DNA of 64,000 nucleotides from Streptomyces coeruleorubidus. Lineage in GTDB: Bacteria > Actinomycetota > Actinomycetes > Streptomycetales > Streptomycetaceae. The notes beneath the pieces were generated by a model. It had not been told where the DNA came from and made no database searches. It was given only the letters and a program-made list of their open reading frames with translations. The translations under genes were made by a program, and so were the position numbers. Location of the stretch: positions 6,944,001 through 7,008,000 of the forward strand of contig NZ_CP118527.1 in the NCBI RefSeq assembly GCF_028885415.1. Direction: 5' to 3'. Each line of letters opens with the position of its first letter. Within the stretch, counting starts at the first letter, position 1. Below, in pieces: positions 18,024 to 28,974 of the stretch.

Positions 18024-19877
18024 ATGCCGATGACCGAGCAGGCCACCGGGGCCCATCACCCGCAGCCCCGGCCCCGATCCGGAGGACAGCACTCCGCCCC
18101 CGAGCAGGTGACGGGCGCGCAGTCCCTCATCCGCTCTCTCGAGGAGGTCGGCGCCGACACGGTATTCGGCATTCCCGGCGGTGCGATCCTCCCGGCCTAC
18201 GACCCGCTGATGGACTCCACCAGGGTGCGCCACGTCCTGGTCCGCCACGAGCAGGGCGCCGGTCACGCCGCCACCGGCTACGCGCAGGCCACCGGCAAGG
18301 TCGGCGTCTGCATGGCCACCTCCGGACCCGGCGCCACCAACCTGGTCACCCCGATCGCCGACGCGCACATGGACTCCGTGCCGCTGGTCGCGATCACCGG
18401 CCAGGTGGCGTCCAAGGCGATCGGCACGGACGCCTTCCAGGAGGCGGACATCGTCGGCATCACCATGCCGATCACGAAGCACAACTTCCTCGTCACCAAG
18501 GCCGAGGACATCCCGCGCGTCATCGCCCAGGCCTTCCACATCGCCTCCACCGGCCGCCCCGGCCCGGTCCTGGTCGACATCGCCAAGGACGCGCTCCAGG
18601 CGAAGACCACGTTCTCCTGGCCGCCGAGCATGGACCTGCCCGGCTACCGCCCGGTGACCAAGCCGCACGCCAAGCAGATCCGCGAGGCCGCCAAGATGAT
18701 CACACAGGCCCGCCGGCCCGTGCTGTACGTCGGCGGCGGCGTGCTCAAGGCCAAGGCCACGGCCGAGCTGAAGGTCCTCGCCGAGCTCACCGGCGCGCCC
18801 GTCACCACCACCCTGATGGCGCTCGGCGCGTTCCCCGACAACCACCCGCAGCACCTGGGCATGCCCGGCATGCACGGCTCCGTGGCCGCCGTCACCGGTC
18901 TTCAGAAGGCCGACCTGATCGTCGCCCTCGGCGCCCGCTTCGACGACCGCGTCACCGGCAAGCTGGACAGCTTCGCGCCCTTCGCCAAGATCGTCCACGC
19001 GGACATCGACCCGGCCGAGATCGGCAAGAACCGTGCCGCCGACGTGCCGATCGTCGGTGACGCCCGCGAGGTCATCGCCGACCTGATCCAGGCGGTGCAG
19101 AAGGAGCACAGCGAGGGCCACCAGGGCGACTACACCATGTGGTGGAACGACCTGAACCGCTGGCGCGAGAGCTACCCGCTCGGCTACGACCAGCCCGACG
19201 ACGGCTCGCTCTCCCCGCAGCAGGTCATCGAGCGCATCGGGCAGCTCGCCCCCGAGGGCACGATCTTCGCGGCGGGCGTCGGCCAGCACCAGATGTGGGC
19301 CGCGCACTTCATCGAGTACGACAAGCCGGGCACCTGGCTGAACTCCGGCGGCGCCGGAACCATGGGCTACGCCGTCCCGGCCGCCATGGGCGCCAAGGCG
19401 GGCGCACCCGAGCGGGCCGTCTGGGCGATCGACGGCGACGGCTGCTTCCAGATGACCAACCAGGAGCTCACCACCTGCGCCCTGAACAACATCCCGATCA
19501 AGGTCGCCGTCATCAACAACGGCGCCCTGGGGATGGTCCGCCAGTGGCAGACGCTCTTCTACAACCAGCGGTACTCCAACACCGTGCTGCACTCCGGCCC
19601 GGACGACGTGAACCCTCAGGCACGCGGCACCCGCGTCCCCGACTTCGTGAAGCTGTCGGAGGCCATGGGCTGCTACGCGATCCGCTGCGAGAACCCGGCC
19701 GACCTCGACAAGGTCATCGAGGAGGCGAACTCCGTCAACGACCGCCCGGTCGTCGTCGACTTCATCGTCCACGAGGACGCGATGGTCTGGCCGATGGTCG
19801 CCGCCGGCACCTCCAACGACGAGATCATGGCCGCCCGGGACGTCCGCCCCGACTTCGGCGACAACGAAGACGACTGA
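18024..19877 (+). CDS. ilvB: Acetolactate synthase large subunit
   Basis: This thiamine-diphosphate enzyme makes acetolactate or acetohydroxybutyrate, the first common step to Val, Leu and Ile. Start ATG 18024 follows gagaagaga; the ATG at 18030 is also possible. The 617-residue protein has the catalytic Glu in [19 protein letters not shown] (about residue 75), the FAD/quinone-like central domain, and the ThDP motif [20 protein letters not shown] ending in NNG. The first 35 residues ([12 protein letters not shown]) are a variable extension. ilvN follows after 21 bp and ilvC after that, so ilvB-ilvN-ilvC form one operon controlled by the upstream attenuator. Confidence 0.97.
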   Translation: MPMTEQATGAHHPQPRPRSGGQHSAPEQVTGAQSLIRSLEEVGADTVFGIPGGAILPAYDPLMDSTRVRHVLVRHEQGAGHAATGYAQATGKVGVCMATSGPGATNLVTPIADAHMDSVPLVAITGQVASKAIGTDAFQEADIVGITMPITKHNFLVTKAEDIPRVIAQAFHIASTGRPGPVLVDIAKDALQAKTTFSWPPSMDLPGYRPVTKPHAKQIREAAKMITQARRPVLYVGGGVLKAKATAELKVLAELTGAPVTTTLMALGAFPDNHPQHLGMPGMHGSVAAVTGLQKADLIVALGARFDDRVTGKLDSFAPFAKIVHADIDPAEIGKNRAADVPIVGDAREVIADLIQAVQKEHSEGHQGDYTMWWNDLNRWRESYPLGYDQPDDGSLSPQQVIERIGQLAPEGTIFAAGVGQHQMWAAHFIEYDKPGTWLNSGGAGTMGYAVPAAMGAKAGAPERAVWAIDGDGCFQMTNQELTTCALNNIPIKVAVINNGALGMVRQWQTLFYNQRYSNTVLHSGPDDVNPQARGTRVPDFVKLSEAMGCYAIRCENPADLDKVIEEANSVNDRPVVVDFIVHEDAMVWPMVAAGTSNDEIMAARDVRPDFGDNEDD

Positions 19878-19898
19878 GCGAGAGAGACCGAAGAGATC

Positions 19899-21543
<1,645 letters not shown>

Positions 21544-21549
21544 GCCCTC

Positions 21550-21588
21550 GGGCCCGGCCGCGGCACCGACGCCGCGGCCGGGCCCTTT
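21550..21588 (+). terminator. Terminator of the ilvBNC operon
   Basis: A perfect 15-bp inverted repeat, gggcccggccgcggc at 21550-21564 against 21571-21585, has a 6-base loop and is followed by ttt. It begins 6 bp after the ilvC stop codon. Confidence 0.9.
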
Positions 21589-21631
21589 CTCGTCCGGGTG
21601 ATCCTTCCGCGCAGGCGTGAGACGCCCACCG

Positions 21632-21660
21632 TTGCACCACTACACTGCTGCATATATACG
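21632..21660 (+). promoter_or_regulatory. Likely serA promoter
   Basis: ttgcac (21632-21637) and the AT-rich tatacg (21655-21660) are 17 bp apart and form a sigma-70 type promoter; the tatata run at 21653-21658 is unusual for this genome. A GC hairpin (21715-21740) lies in the 100-bp leader before serA. Confidence 0.5.
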
Positions 21661-21763
21661 CGTCAGGCCCACAGCGTCGTGCGTCTTCCACGCGGCATGC
21701 ACCCCTCCACCGCCTGCGGCCGTCGGGACGGCCGTCCGCAGCATTGGACTTGTGAGGACTCAC

Positions 21764-23353
21764 GTGAGCTCGAAACCAGTCGTACTCATCGCTGAAGAGC
21801 TGTCGCCTGCCACCGTCGACGCGCTGGGCCCGGACTTCGAGATCCGGCAGTGCAACGGCGCGGACCGGGCCGAGCTGCTCCCGGCCATCGCCGAGGTGGA
21901 CGCGATCCTGATCCGTTCGGCCACCAAGGTCGACGCCGAGGCGATCGCCGCCGCGAACAAGCTCAAGGTCGTCGCGCGAGCCGGCGTCGGCCTGGACAAC
22001 GTGGACGTGTCCGCCGCCACCAAGGCCGGCGTGATGGTCGTCAACGCCCCCACCTCGAACATCGTGACCGCCGCCGAGCTCGCCTGCGGTCTCCTCCTCG
22101 CCACCGCCCGCAACATCCCGCAGGCCAACGCCGCGCTGAAGAACGGCGAGTGGAAGCGCAGCAAGTACACGGGCGTGGAGCTGGCCGAGAAGACCCTCGG
22201 TGTCGTCGGCCTCGGCCGCATCGGCGCGCTCGTCGCGCAGCGCATGTCCGCCTTCGGCATGAAGGTCGTGGCCTACGACCCCTACGTGCAGCCCGCGCGC
22301 GCCGCGCAGATGGGCGTGAAGGTGCTGTCGCTGGACGAGCTGCTCGAGGTCTCCGACTTCATCACCGTCCACCTGCCCAAGACCCCCGAGACGCTCGGCC
22401 TGATCGGCGACGAGGCACTGCGCAAGGTCAAGCCGAGCGTGCGCATCGTCAACGCCGCGCGCGGCGGGATCGTCGATGAGGAGGCGCTGTACTCCGCCCT
22501 CAAGGAGGGCCGGGTCGCCGGTGCCGGTCTCGACGTGTACGCCAAGGAGCCGTGCACCGACTCGCCGCTCTTCGAGTTCGACCAGGTCGTCGCCACCCCG
22601 CACCTCGGTGCCTCCACCGACGAGGCGCAGGAGAAGGCCGGTATCGCCGTCGCCCGTTCCGTGCGTCTGGCGCTCGCCGGTGAGCTCGTGCCGGACGCGG
22701 TGAACGTCCAGGGCGGCGTCATCGCCGAGGACGTCAAGCCGGGTCTGCCGCTCGCCGAGCGCCTGGGCCGGATCTTCATGGCGCTCGCCGGTGAGGTCGC
22801 GGTCCGCCTCGACGTCGAGGTGTACGGCGAGATCACCCAGCACGACGTGAAGGTGCTGGAACTGTCCGCCCTCAAGGGTGTCTTCGAGGACGTCGTCGAC
22901 GAGACGGTGTCCTACGTCAACGCCCCGCTGTTCGCCCAGGAGCGCGGCGTCGAGGTGCGGCTGACCACCAGCTCGGAGGCGACCGAGCACCGCAACGTCG
23001 TCACCGTGCGCGGCACCCTCGCCGACGGCGAGGAGGTGTCGGTCTCCGGCACGCTGGCCGGCCCCAAGCACCTCCAGAAGATCGTCGCCGTCGGCGACTA
23101 CGACGTCGACCTCGCGCTCGCCGAGCACATGGTGGTGCTGAAGTACGAGGACCGGCCGGGTGTCGTCGGCACGGTGGGCCGCATCCTCGGCGAGGCGGGC
23201 ATCAACATCGCCGGCATGCAGGTGTCGCGGTCCGTGGCCGGCGGCGAGGCGCTGGCGGTGCTGACCGTGGACGACACGGTGACCTCCGGTGTGCTGGCCG
23301 AGGTCGCGGCGGAGATCGGTGCGACGTCGGCTCGTTCGGTGAACCTGGTCTGA
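21764..23353 (+). CDS. serA: D-3-phosphoglycerate dehydrogenase
   Basis: SerA oxidises 3-phosphoglycerate in the first step of serine synthesis. GTG 21764 with gagg nine bases upstream gives 529 residues, the actinobacterial long form. Substrate and NAD domains show VVARAGVGLDNVDVSAATKAG, LGVVGLGRIGALVAQR and NAARGGIVDEEAL. An intervening ASB domain and a C-terminal ACT domain (RPGVVGTVGRILGEAGINIA) allow serine feedback. It stands alone with its own promoter after the ilvBNC terminator. Confidence 0.96.
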   Translation: MSSKPVVLIAEELSPATVDALGPDFEIRQCNGADRAELLPAIAEVDAILIRSATKVDAEAIAAANKLKVVARAGVGLDNVDVSAATKAGVMVVNAPTSNIVTAAELACGLLLATARNIPQANAALKNGEWKRSKYTGVELAEKTLGVVGLGRIGALVAQRMSAFGMKVVAYDPYVQPARAAQMGVKVLSLDELLEVSDFITVHLPKTPETLGLIGDEALRKVKPSVRIVNAARGGIVDEEALYSALKEGRVAGAGLDVYAKEPCTDSPLFEFDQVVATPHLGASTDEAQEKAGIAVARSVRLALAGELVPDAVNVQGGVIAEDVKPGLPLAERLGRIFMALAGEVAVRLDVEVYGEITQHDVKVLELSALKGVFEDVVDETVSYVNAPLFAQERGVEVRLTTSSEATEHRNVVTVRGTLADGEEVSVSGTLAGPKHLQKIVAVGDYDVDLALAEHMVVLKYEDRPGVVGTVGRILGEAGINIAGMQVSRSVAGGEALAVLTVDDTVTSGVLAEVAAEIGATSARSVNLV

Positions 23354-23362
23354 GATTGCCGT

Positions 23363-24904
23363 TCAAACGCCGGACGGGCTGAGTTGATCAGCTCGTCCGG
23401 CGTTGTCGTGCACGGGCACGCGCCGCAGCATGACCGTCGCCAGCACGGCCGCGCCCAGCAGCGTCACCGCCCCCGCCAGGGCGGCGCCCCGCATTCCGCT
23501 GGTGAACGCCTCGCGTGCCGCCGCCGCCAGGACGTCCCCCGTGCGTCCCGGCAGCTGCTCGGCCACGGCCAGGGCGGCGCCCAGCGTCTCGTGGGCGGGA
23601 GCCGGCGCCGAGGCGGGGATCTCATGGCGGTAGACCGCCGTACCGATCGATCCCAGGACCGCCATCCCCAGGGCGCCGCCGAACTCCGCGCCGGTCTCCA
23701 TCAGGGAGGAGGCGGTCGCCGCCCGGTCCACTGGTGCGGCGCCCATCGCGAGATCCATGATCTGGGTCGTCGCCATGACGACTCCGCAGGCCAGGACCCC
23801 GCACGCGGTCAGCACCAGCCACATCGACTCCGTACCGGCGACGGCCAGCAGGCCGTAGCCGCTCGCGGAGATCGTGAAGCCCGCCGCGACGACGGTGGCG
23901 CGGGCGACGCCCTTGCGGACCAGCCAAGTCGCCAGCGGGGCCGCCATGCCGATCGGCACCGACGGCAGCAGGCCCCACAGCGCGGCCTCCATCGCGCTCT
24001 TGCCGAGCACCGACTGGATGTACTGCGTGGTGAACAACGCCGAGCCCATCATCCCGAACAGCGCGAGCAGGTTCAGGGCGACGGCGGGCCCGAAGCCCCG
24101 GCCGCGGAACAGCGTGGGTGGGATCATGGGTGAGGCCGATGTGCGCTGGCGGTGGACGAAGAGGGCGGCGAAGAGCAGGCCGACGGTGATCGAGACGACG
24201 TAGCGGACGTTCCAGCCGTCCGACGTGATCTCCTTCAGGCCGTAGATCACCGGGAGCACCGCCGCCATCGACAGCGACACGCTGAGCCGGTCGAAGCGGC
24301 CGGGGGCGGGGTTCCTCGACTCGGGGAGCAGGATCGGGCCGATGACCAGCAGCAGCGCCATCGCGGGCAGGTTGACCAGGAAGACCGAGCCCCACCAGAA
24401 GTACTCGACGAGCACGCCGCTCATCACCGAGCCGAGCGCGACGCCGCCCGTCATCACGCCGGACCACAGGGCGATCGCCTTCGCGCGCTGCGCGGGGTCG
24501 GTGAACATCGTGCGGACCAGCGCCAGCGTCGACGGCATCAGGGTCGCGCCGCCGATGCCCAGCACGGCGCGGGCCGCGATCAGCGCCTCGGCGCTGTGGG
24601 CGTACGCCGCGGCCAGCGAGGCGGCTCCGAAGGCGGCGGCGCCGATCAGCAGCAGCTTGCGGCGGCCGATCCGGTCGCCCAGCGCGCCCATCGTCATCAG
24701 CAGGCCGGCCAGGACGAAGGCGTAGATGTCGAAGATCCACAGCTGCTGGGTGCCGGTGGGCTCAAGATCGGCGCTGATCTCCGGGACCGCGAAGTAGAGG
24801 ACCGAGACGTCCATCGAGACCAGCAGCAGCGGCAGCATCAGGACGCCGAGGGCGGTCCATTCGCGGCGGCCGGCGCGGGCCGGGGAGTTGGGGTTCGTCG
24901 TCAT
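23363..24904 (-). CDS. MFS multidrug exporter, DHA2 (14-helix) type
   Basis: The 513-residue protein begins MTTNPNSPARAGRREWTALG and has about 14 membrane helices. DHA2 signatures are present: motif A GALGDRIGRRKLLLIG, LMPSTLALVRTMF and the DHA2-type WRxxFxxNxP region as FWWGSVFLVNLPAMALLL. It resembles SmvA/EmrB-type proton antiporters. It is divergent from a TetR gene (25005) with operator-like repeats between, so it is probably repressed by that regulator and induced by its toxic substrate. The open frame continues upstream to 25093, but that would run across the TetR gene start. Confidence 0.88.
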   Translation of the reverse strand: MTTNPNSPARAGRREWTALGVLMLPLLLVSMDVSVLYFAVPEISADLEPTGTQQLWIFDIYAFVLAGLLMTMGALGDRIGRRKLLLIGAAAFGAASLAAAYAHSAEALIAARAVLGIGGATLMPSTLALVRTMFTDPAQRAKAIALWSGVMTGGVALGSVMSGVLVEYFWWGSVFLVNLPAMALLLVIGPILLPESRNPAPGRFDRLSVSLSMAAVLPVIYGLKEITSDGWNVRYVVSITVGLLFAALFVHRQRTSASPMIPPTLFRGRGFGPAVALNLLALFGMMGSALFTTQYIQSVLGKSAMEAALWGLLPSVPIGMAAPLATWLVRKGVARATVVAAGFTISASGYGLLAVAGTESMWLVLTACGVLACGVVMATTQIMDLAMGAAPVDRAATASSLMETGAEFGGALGMAVLGSIGTAVYRHEIPASAPAPAHETLGAALAVAEQLPGRTGDVLAAAAREAFTSGMRGAALAGAVTLLGAAVLATVMLRRVPVHDNAGRADQLSPSGV

Positions 24905-24917
24905 GGGGCAGGACTGT

Positions 24918-24966
24918 ACGAGTGTCTTAAACGCTTGTCTAGTACGTCTGTATAAGACGAGTGTCT
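24918..24966. promoter_or_regulatory. Operator-like repeats between exporter and tetR
   Basis: The 100-bp divergent gap holds a direct repeat acgagtgtct at 24918-24927 and 24957-24966, and a palindrome cgtct-gtata-agacg at 24945-24959. These are candidate binding sites for the adjacent TetR protein. A TANNNT-type -10 (tagggt, 24991-24996) sits 8 bp before the tetR start. Confidence 0.5.
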
Positions 24967-25004
24967 GGGACGTGTGTATGGATGCGGGGGTAGGGTGAGA
25001 TGCC

Positions 25005-25583
25005 ATGGGACACCGTGAGGATCTGCTCGAGGGCGCCAAGCGCTGCCTGCTGGCGAAGGGGTTCGTGCGCACGACGGCGCGCGACATCGTCAAGGAGTCG
25101 GGGACGAACCTGGCCTCGATCGGCTACCACTACGGCTCGAAGGACGCGCTGCTGGCGCAGGCGTACATCGAGATGGTGGAGGGGATGTCCGACGCCTTCG
25201 AGGGCGGCGGTGAGCTGGGCGGGGAGCCGGGGTCGCTGGAGCGGTTCGCCGAAGTGTGGTCGAACATCATCGCAACCATGCGTGACCCCGGGTCGATGTG
25301 GCGGCTCAGCATGGAGATCGCGGCGATGGGCGACCAGCTGCCGGAGGTGCGGGAGCATCTCGCGCAGGCCCAGCGGGGCGGGGCGCGCGGCATCATCACG
25401 CTCTTCCACGGCGGGAACGAGGAGGATGTCCCCGAGGAGAAGGTCGACACCCTCGGCTACTTCTACCTGACCCTGATGATGGGGCTCATGTCGCAGTGGA
25501 CCTTCGACCCGAAGAGCGCGCCCGAGGCCGGGCAGCTCGCCGAGGGGCTCCGCCAGGTGATCGAGGCCGCTACCCGGAAGTGA
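25005..25583 (+). CDS. TetR family transcriptional regulator
   Basis: The 192-residue protein has an N-terminal helix-turn-helix (GFVRTTARDIVKESGTNLASIGYHYGSKDALL, residues about 18-52) typical of TetR repressors, and a helical ligand domain with a C-terminal TetR_C motif (MGLMSQWTFDPKSAP). It is divergent from the DHA2 exporter and probably represses it. Its 3' end overlaps the end of the convergent ABC ATPase gene by 14 bp. Confidence 0.92.
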   Translation: MGHREDLLEGAKRCLLAKGFVRTTARDIVKESGTNLASIGYHYGSKDALLAQAYIEMVEGMSDAFEGGGELGGEPGSLERFAEVWSNIIATMRDPGSMWRLSMEIAAMGDQLPEVREHLAQAQRGGARGIITLFHGGNEEDVPEEKVDTLGYFYLTLMMGLMSQWTFDPKSAPEAGQLAEGLRQVIEAATRK

Positions 25584-26256
25584 CGCCGACGCGCCCCTCG
25601 CGCATCTCGACGACCCGGTCCGCGAAGTGCCGTACGACCGCCCGGTCGTGGCAGATGAACAGGTAGCCGAGGCCCAGGTCGTCCTGGAGGTCGGCGAGCA
25701 GGTTCAGCACGCCCGCGCGTACCGACGGGTCGAGTGACGACACCGGCTCGTCGAGCACCAGCAGCCGCGGGTCGGACGCCAGGGCGCGGGCGATGCCGGC
25801 GCGCTGGCACTGGCCGCCGGAGAGCTCGTGCGGGTGCCGGTCGCCGTACGCGGGGTCCAGGCCCACCCGGTCGAGGAGTTCGGCGACCCGTTCCGGGCCG
25901 TCGGCGGAATGCCAGCGGCCCTGGACCTTCAGCGGTTCGGCGATGGCGTCGCGGATGCGGTGGCGGGGGCTCAGCGAGCCGTACGGGTCCTGGAAGACGG
26001 GCTGCATACGGGGTCGCAGCGGGCGCAGCTCGCGTTCGGTGAGGGACGTCAACTCCCGCCCCTCGAAGTGGACTTCACCACTGGTCGGGCGGCGCAGCTG
26101 GAGCACCGCCAGGGCCGTGGAGGACTTGCCGCAGCCGGACGGGCCGTTCAGGGCGAGGGTCTCGCCGGCGGCCAGGGAGAAGGAGACGCCGTCCACGGCG
26201 GTGACCTGGCCGTAGCGGACGACCAGGTCGCGGACGTCGAGCAGGGGTTCGCTCAT
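25570..26256 (-). CDS. Peptide/metallophore ABC transporter ATPase (OppF-like)
   Basis: The 228-residue ATPase has Walker A LNGPSGCGKSSTALAVL, signature LSGGQCQRAGIARALA and Walker B RLLVLDEPVSSLD. Walker A has Asn-Gly instead of the commoner Val/Gly before it. It is shorter than usual OppF proteins because it lacks the C-terminal oligopeptide domain. The start ATG 26256 overlaps the TGA of the upstream ATPase gene (ATGA), so the two are translationally coupled. It is the last gene of the importer operon. Confidence 0.9.
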   Translation of the reverse strand: MSEPLLDVRDLVVRYGQVTAVDGVSFSLAAGETLALNGPSGCGKSSTALAVLQLRRPTSGEVHFEGRELTSLTERELRPLRPRMQPVFQDPYGSLSPRHRIRDAIAEPLKVQGRWHSADGPERVAELLDRVGLDPAYGDRHPHELSGGQCQRAGIARALASDPRLLVLDEPVSSLDPSVRAGVLNLLADLQDDLGLGYLFICHDRAVVRHFADRVVEMREGRVGVTSG

Positions 26257-27221
26257 GCGGGCTGCCGCTCCTTCAGGAACAACTCGGCGGCCGGGTGGGG
26301 GAGTTCCTCCCAGCGGTGGCAGGCGACCAGGCGGCCGGGCACCTGCTGGGGCTCTGGTTGTGCCGTGCGGCAGGAGTCCGCCGCGAGCGGGCAGCGCGGG
26401 GCGAAGGCGCAGCCCGGCGGGAGCGCGCCCGGGGCCGGCGGGGTGCCGCGCAGGGCGGGGAGACGGCGGCCCGGGGGCGCGTTCTGCGGGAGGGAGGCGA
26501 GCAGGCCGGCCGTGTAGGGGGCGCGGGGGCGGGCCAGCACCTCGTCGGCGGGGCCGAGTTCGGTGAGGCGTCCGGCGTACATGACCAGCACCCGGTCCGC
26601 GTGGCCCCGCACGACGTCCATGTCGTGCGTGACCAGGACGAGCGCGGCGCCGACCGCCTCCCGCTGCTCGGCGAGCAGCCGCAGCACCTGGTCGCGGCGC
26701 TCCTCGTCGAGGGCGGTGGTGGGCTCGTCGGCGACCACGATGTCCGGTTCGTTGATGGTGGCCATGGCGATCACCGCGCGCTGGCGCATGCCGCCGGAGT
26801 ACTCGTGCGGATACGCCCGTGCCCTGCGGGCCGCGTCCGGGATGCCGACCCGGTCCAGGGCCGCGACCGCCCGGGCCCTGGCCTCCTTGCGGGAGACGCC
26901 GGTCACCGACCGTACGGCGGCGGCGAGTTGGTCGCCCACCCGGTGCACCGGGGACAGTGCCGACAGGGCGTCCTGCGGGACGAGCGAGACGCGGCGGCCC
27001 CGGTGGGCCGAGAGGTCGGGCAGGATCGTGCCGCTCGTGGTCGCGCCGCACGGCAGCATGCCGAGGAGCGCGCGGGCCGTGAGGGACTTGCCGGCTCCCG
27101 ACTCGCCGACGATCGCCAGCACTTCGCGCGGGAGGACATCGAAGGACAGGCCGCGCACGGCCTCGATCCCGTCGAAGGCGATCCGCAGCTCGCGCACCGA
27201 CAGCAGTGGCTCAGACTCCAA
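26253..27221 (-). CDS. Peptide/metallophore ABC transporter ATPase (OppD-like), TTG start
   Basis: A perfect AAGGAGG lies six bases before TTG 27221, which gives MESEPLLSVRELRIAFDGIEAV, a normal start for the family; no ATG or GTG with a comparable site is nearby. The 322-residue protein has Walker A VGESGAGKSLTARALLG, signature YSGGMRQRAVIAMA and Walker B DIVVADEPTTALD. The C-terminal oligopeptide_DPP domain carries the Cys-rich PPGCAFAPRCPLAADSC. Its start overlaps the permease stop by 11 bp. Confidence 0.9.
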   Translation of the reverse strand: MESEPLLSVRELRIAFDGIEAVRGLSFDVLPREVLAIVGESGAGKSLTARALLGMLPCGATTSGTILPDLSAHRGRRVSLVPQDALSALSPVHRVGDQLAAAVRSVTGVSRKEARARAVAALDRVGIPDAARRARAYPHEYSGGMRQRAVIAMATINEPDIVVADEPTTALDEERRDQVLRLLAEQREAVGAALVLVTHDMDVVRGHADRVLVMYAGRLTELGPADEVLARPRAPYTAGLLASLPQNAPPGRRLPALRGTPPAPGALPPGCAFAPRCPLAADSCRTAQPEPQQVPGRLVACHRWEELPHPAAELFLKERQPA

Positions 27222-28974
27222 CGGGGGCCTCCTTCTTGGCCGGAGCCGGGGTGACGCGACGTATCCTCCGGCCCTGGGTGAGGGCCGCTCCCGAGACCGC
27301 GAGGCCCGCCAGCAGGGCCAGCGCCACCGCCGGGGCGAGCGCCGCCCACGGGGCGCGTTCCACATAGGCGCGGGACTCGTCGAGCAGCAGACCCCACTCG
27401 GGGGCGGGCGGCTGGGCGCCCAGACCCAGGAAGCCCAGCGAGGCCAGGGCCAGGGCGATGCCCGGCAGGCGCAGCAGGGCATGGCGGGCGACCGGGGCGG
27501 CCACGGACGGCAGGACGTGCCGGGTGAGGATCCAGAACGGGCTCGCGCCGATGGCCCGTTGGGCGGTCAGGAACGCCGACGCCCGCACCTCCTGCACCAG
27601 CGCCGCCGCGTGTGCGGACAGGGCCGGCCAGGAGATCAGCGCGACCGCGAGGGCAGCGCCGCCGGTGCCGGGACCGGCGGCCGCGGCGACCAGGATGCCG
27701 ACGATCACCGGGGGCAGGGCGTTGGCGATGTCCGCCGCGCCCTCCGCGATCCGGGGGAGGAAGCCCAGGGCGAGCGCGACCAGCAGGCTCAGCAGGCAGA
27801 CGGCCGTCGCCGTGCCGACCGTGGAGGCGGCGCCGTGTCCGAGCCGGGCGAGCACGTCACGGCCGAGGCCGTCGGTGCCGAGCGGATGGGCCCAGGAGGG
27901 CGCGGCCAGCCGGGCCATGGTGTTGACGGCGTATGGGTCGCGCAGCAGGCCCCAGCCGATGGTCACGGCGAGGACGGTGAACAGCGTCAACGGGATCGCG
28001 GGATGTGCGCGCACCGGCCGTGCCGGAGGCAGTGCCAGCGAGGCGTCCCGCAGGGCCGGGCCCAGCAGCCGTCGCCGGGCGAGCGCCGCCAGCGCGCCCG
28101 TGACCAGGCCGAGCGCGAGCAGTGCGAGCACCGAGCCCTGGAGCAGCGGCAGATCCTGCGACTTGGCGGCGCCGAGCGCGGTACGGCCGATGCCCGGCAC
28201 GGCGAAGACCGTCTCCACGGCGACCGCGCCACCGGTGAGCCCCACGGCGACCATCCCGAACTGCGGGACCAGCGGCGGCAGGACGCGTCGCAGCGCCGCC
28301 CCGGCGATCCGCGCCCGGCTCACCCCGGCGCCCCGCCACAGCTCCACCCACCGTTCGTCGAGCACGGCGGGCAACGCGTCCGCGACGAGCCGGCCGAGCA
28401 GCCCGCCGCCGGGGACGCCGAGGGCCACGGCGGGCAGGACCATGTTCTGCGGCCCCACCCAGCCCGACGTCGGCAGCCACCCCAGCCACACCCCGAACAC
28501 CAGCAGCGCGACCGTGGCCAGCAGGAACTCCGGTACGGCGGCCAGCATCGCGGCCCACGCCCCGGCCGAGGCCCGGCCCCGCACCAGCACCGGCGCGACC
28601 AGCGCGCACGCCAGCAGCAGCGCCACGCCCAGCGAGGCGCCCATCAGCGCCAGTGACACCTGGAGCCCCGAGACCACGGAGGGCAGGACCTCGGTGCCCG
28701 ACACCCAGGAGGCGCCGAGGTCGCCGCGCAGCAGGTCCGAGGCCCAGCCGCCCAGCAGGGACAGGGGCCCGGCGTCCAGACCGAGGTCCCGCCGTACGGA
28801 GTCCAGAGCTTCCTCGGTCGGGTCCTGCTCGGCGGAGCGGGCCCGCAGCACGGCCAGGGCCGGGTCCCTGCCGGAGAGCCAGGGCAGCAGGCCGACGGCG
28901 GCCAGGACGGCGATCAGGCAGAGGAGGCGGGTCAGCGCCGCGGCGCCGGCGAGCCGCCGTATACGGGCTTTCAC
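27211..28974 (-). CDS. Fused ABC permease (OppB-OppC type in one chain)
   Basis: The 587-residue protein contains two complete permease units. The first half resembles OppB/DppB: it begins ARIRRLAGAAALTRLLCLIA, with a BPD coupling loop WRGAGVSRARIAGAALRRVL. The second resembles OppC/DppC: PSWAHPLGTDGLGRDVLARL, coupling loop RAIGASPFWILTRHVLPSVA. Normal systems encode these as two proteins of about 300 residues each. The join is near residue 320 (LLGPALRDASLALPPAR). GTG 28974 overlaps the binding-protein stop (GTGA). There is no sign of a frameshift; the fusion is open and in one frame. Confidence 0.88.
   Translation of the reverse strand: MKARIRRLAGAAALTRLLCLIAVLAAVGLLPWLSGRDPALAVLRARSAEQDPTEEALDSVRRDLGLDAGPLSLLGGWASDLLRGDLGASWVSGTEVLPSVVSGLQVSLALMGASLGVALLLACALVAPVLVRGRASAGAWAAMLAAVPEFLLATVALLVFGVWLGWLPTSGWVGPQNMVLPAVALGVPGGGLLGRLVADALPAVLDERWVELWRGAGVSRARIAGAALRRVLPPLVPQFGMVAVGLTGGAVAVETVFAVPGIGRTALGAAKSQDLPLLQGSVLALLALGLVTGALAALARRRLLGPALRDASLALPPARPVRAHPAIPLTLFTVLAVTIGWGLLRDPYAVNTMARLAAPSWAHPLGTDGLGRDVLARLGHGAASTVGTATAVCLLSLLVALALGFLPRIAEGAADIANALPPVIVGILVAAAAGPGTGGAALAVALISWPALSAHAAALVQEVRASAFLTAQRAIGASPFWILTRHVLPSVAAPVARHALLRLPGIALALASLGFLGLGAQPPAPEWGLLLDESRAYVERAPWAALAPAVALALLAGLAVSGAALTQGRRIRRVTPAPAKKEAPVGV

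Noticed and set aside
21697..21795. Leader peptide frame before serA (MHPSTACGRRDGRPQ...)
   Set aside because: It overlaps the serA start in another frame and lacks serine runs, a good ribosome binding site and a terminator hairpin with T-run, so there is no case for attenuation.
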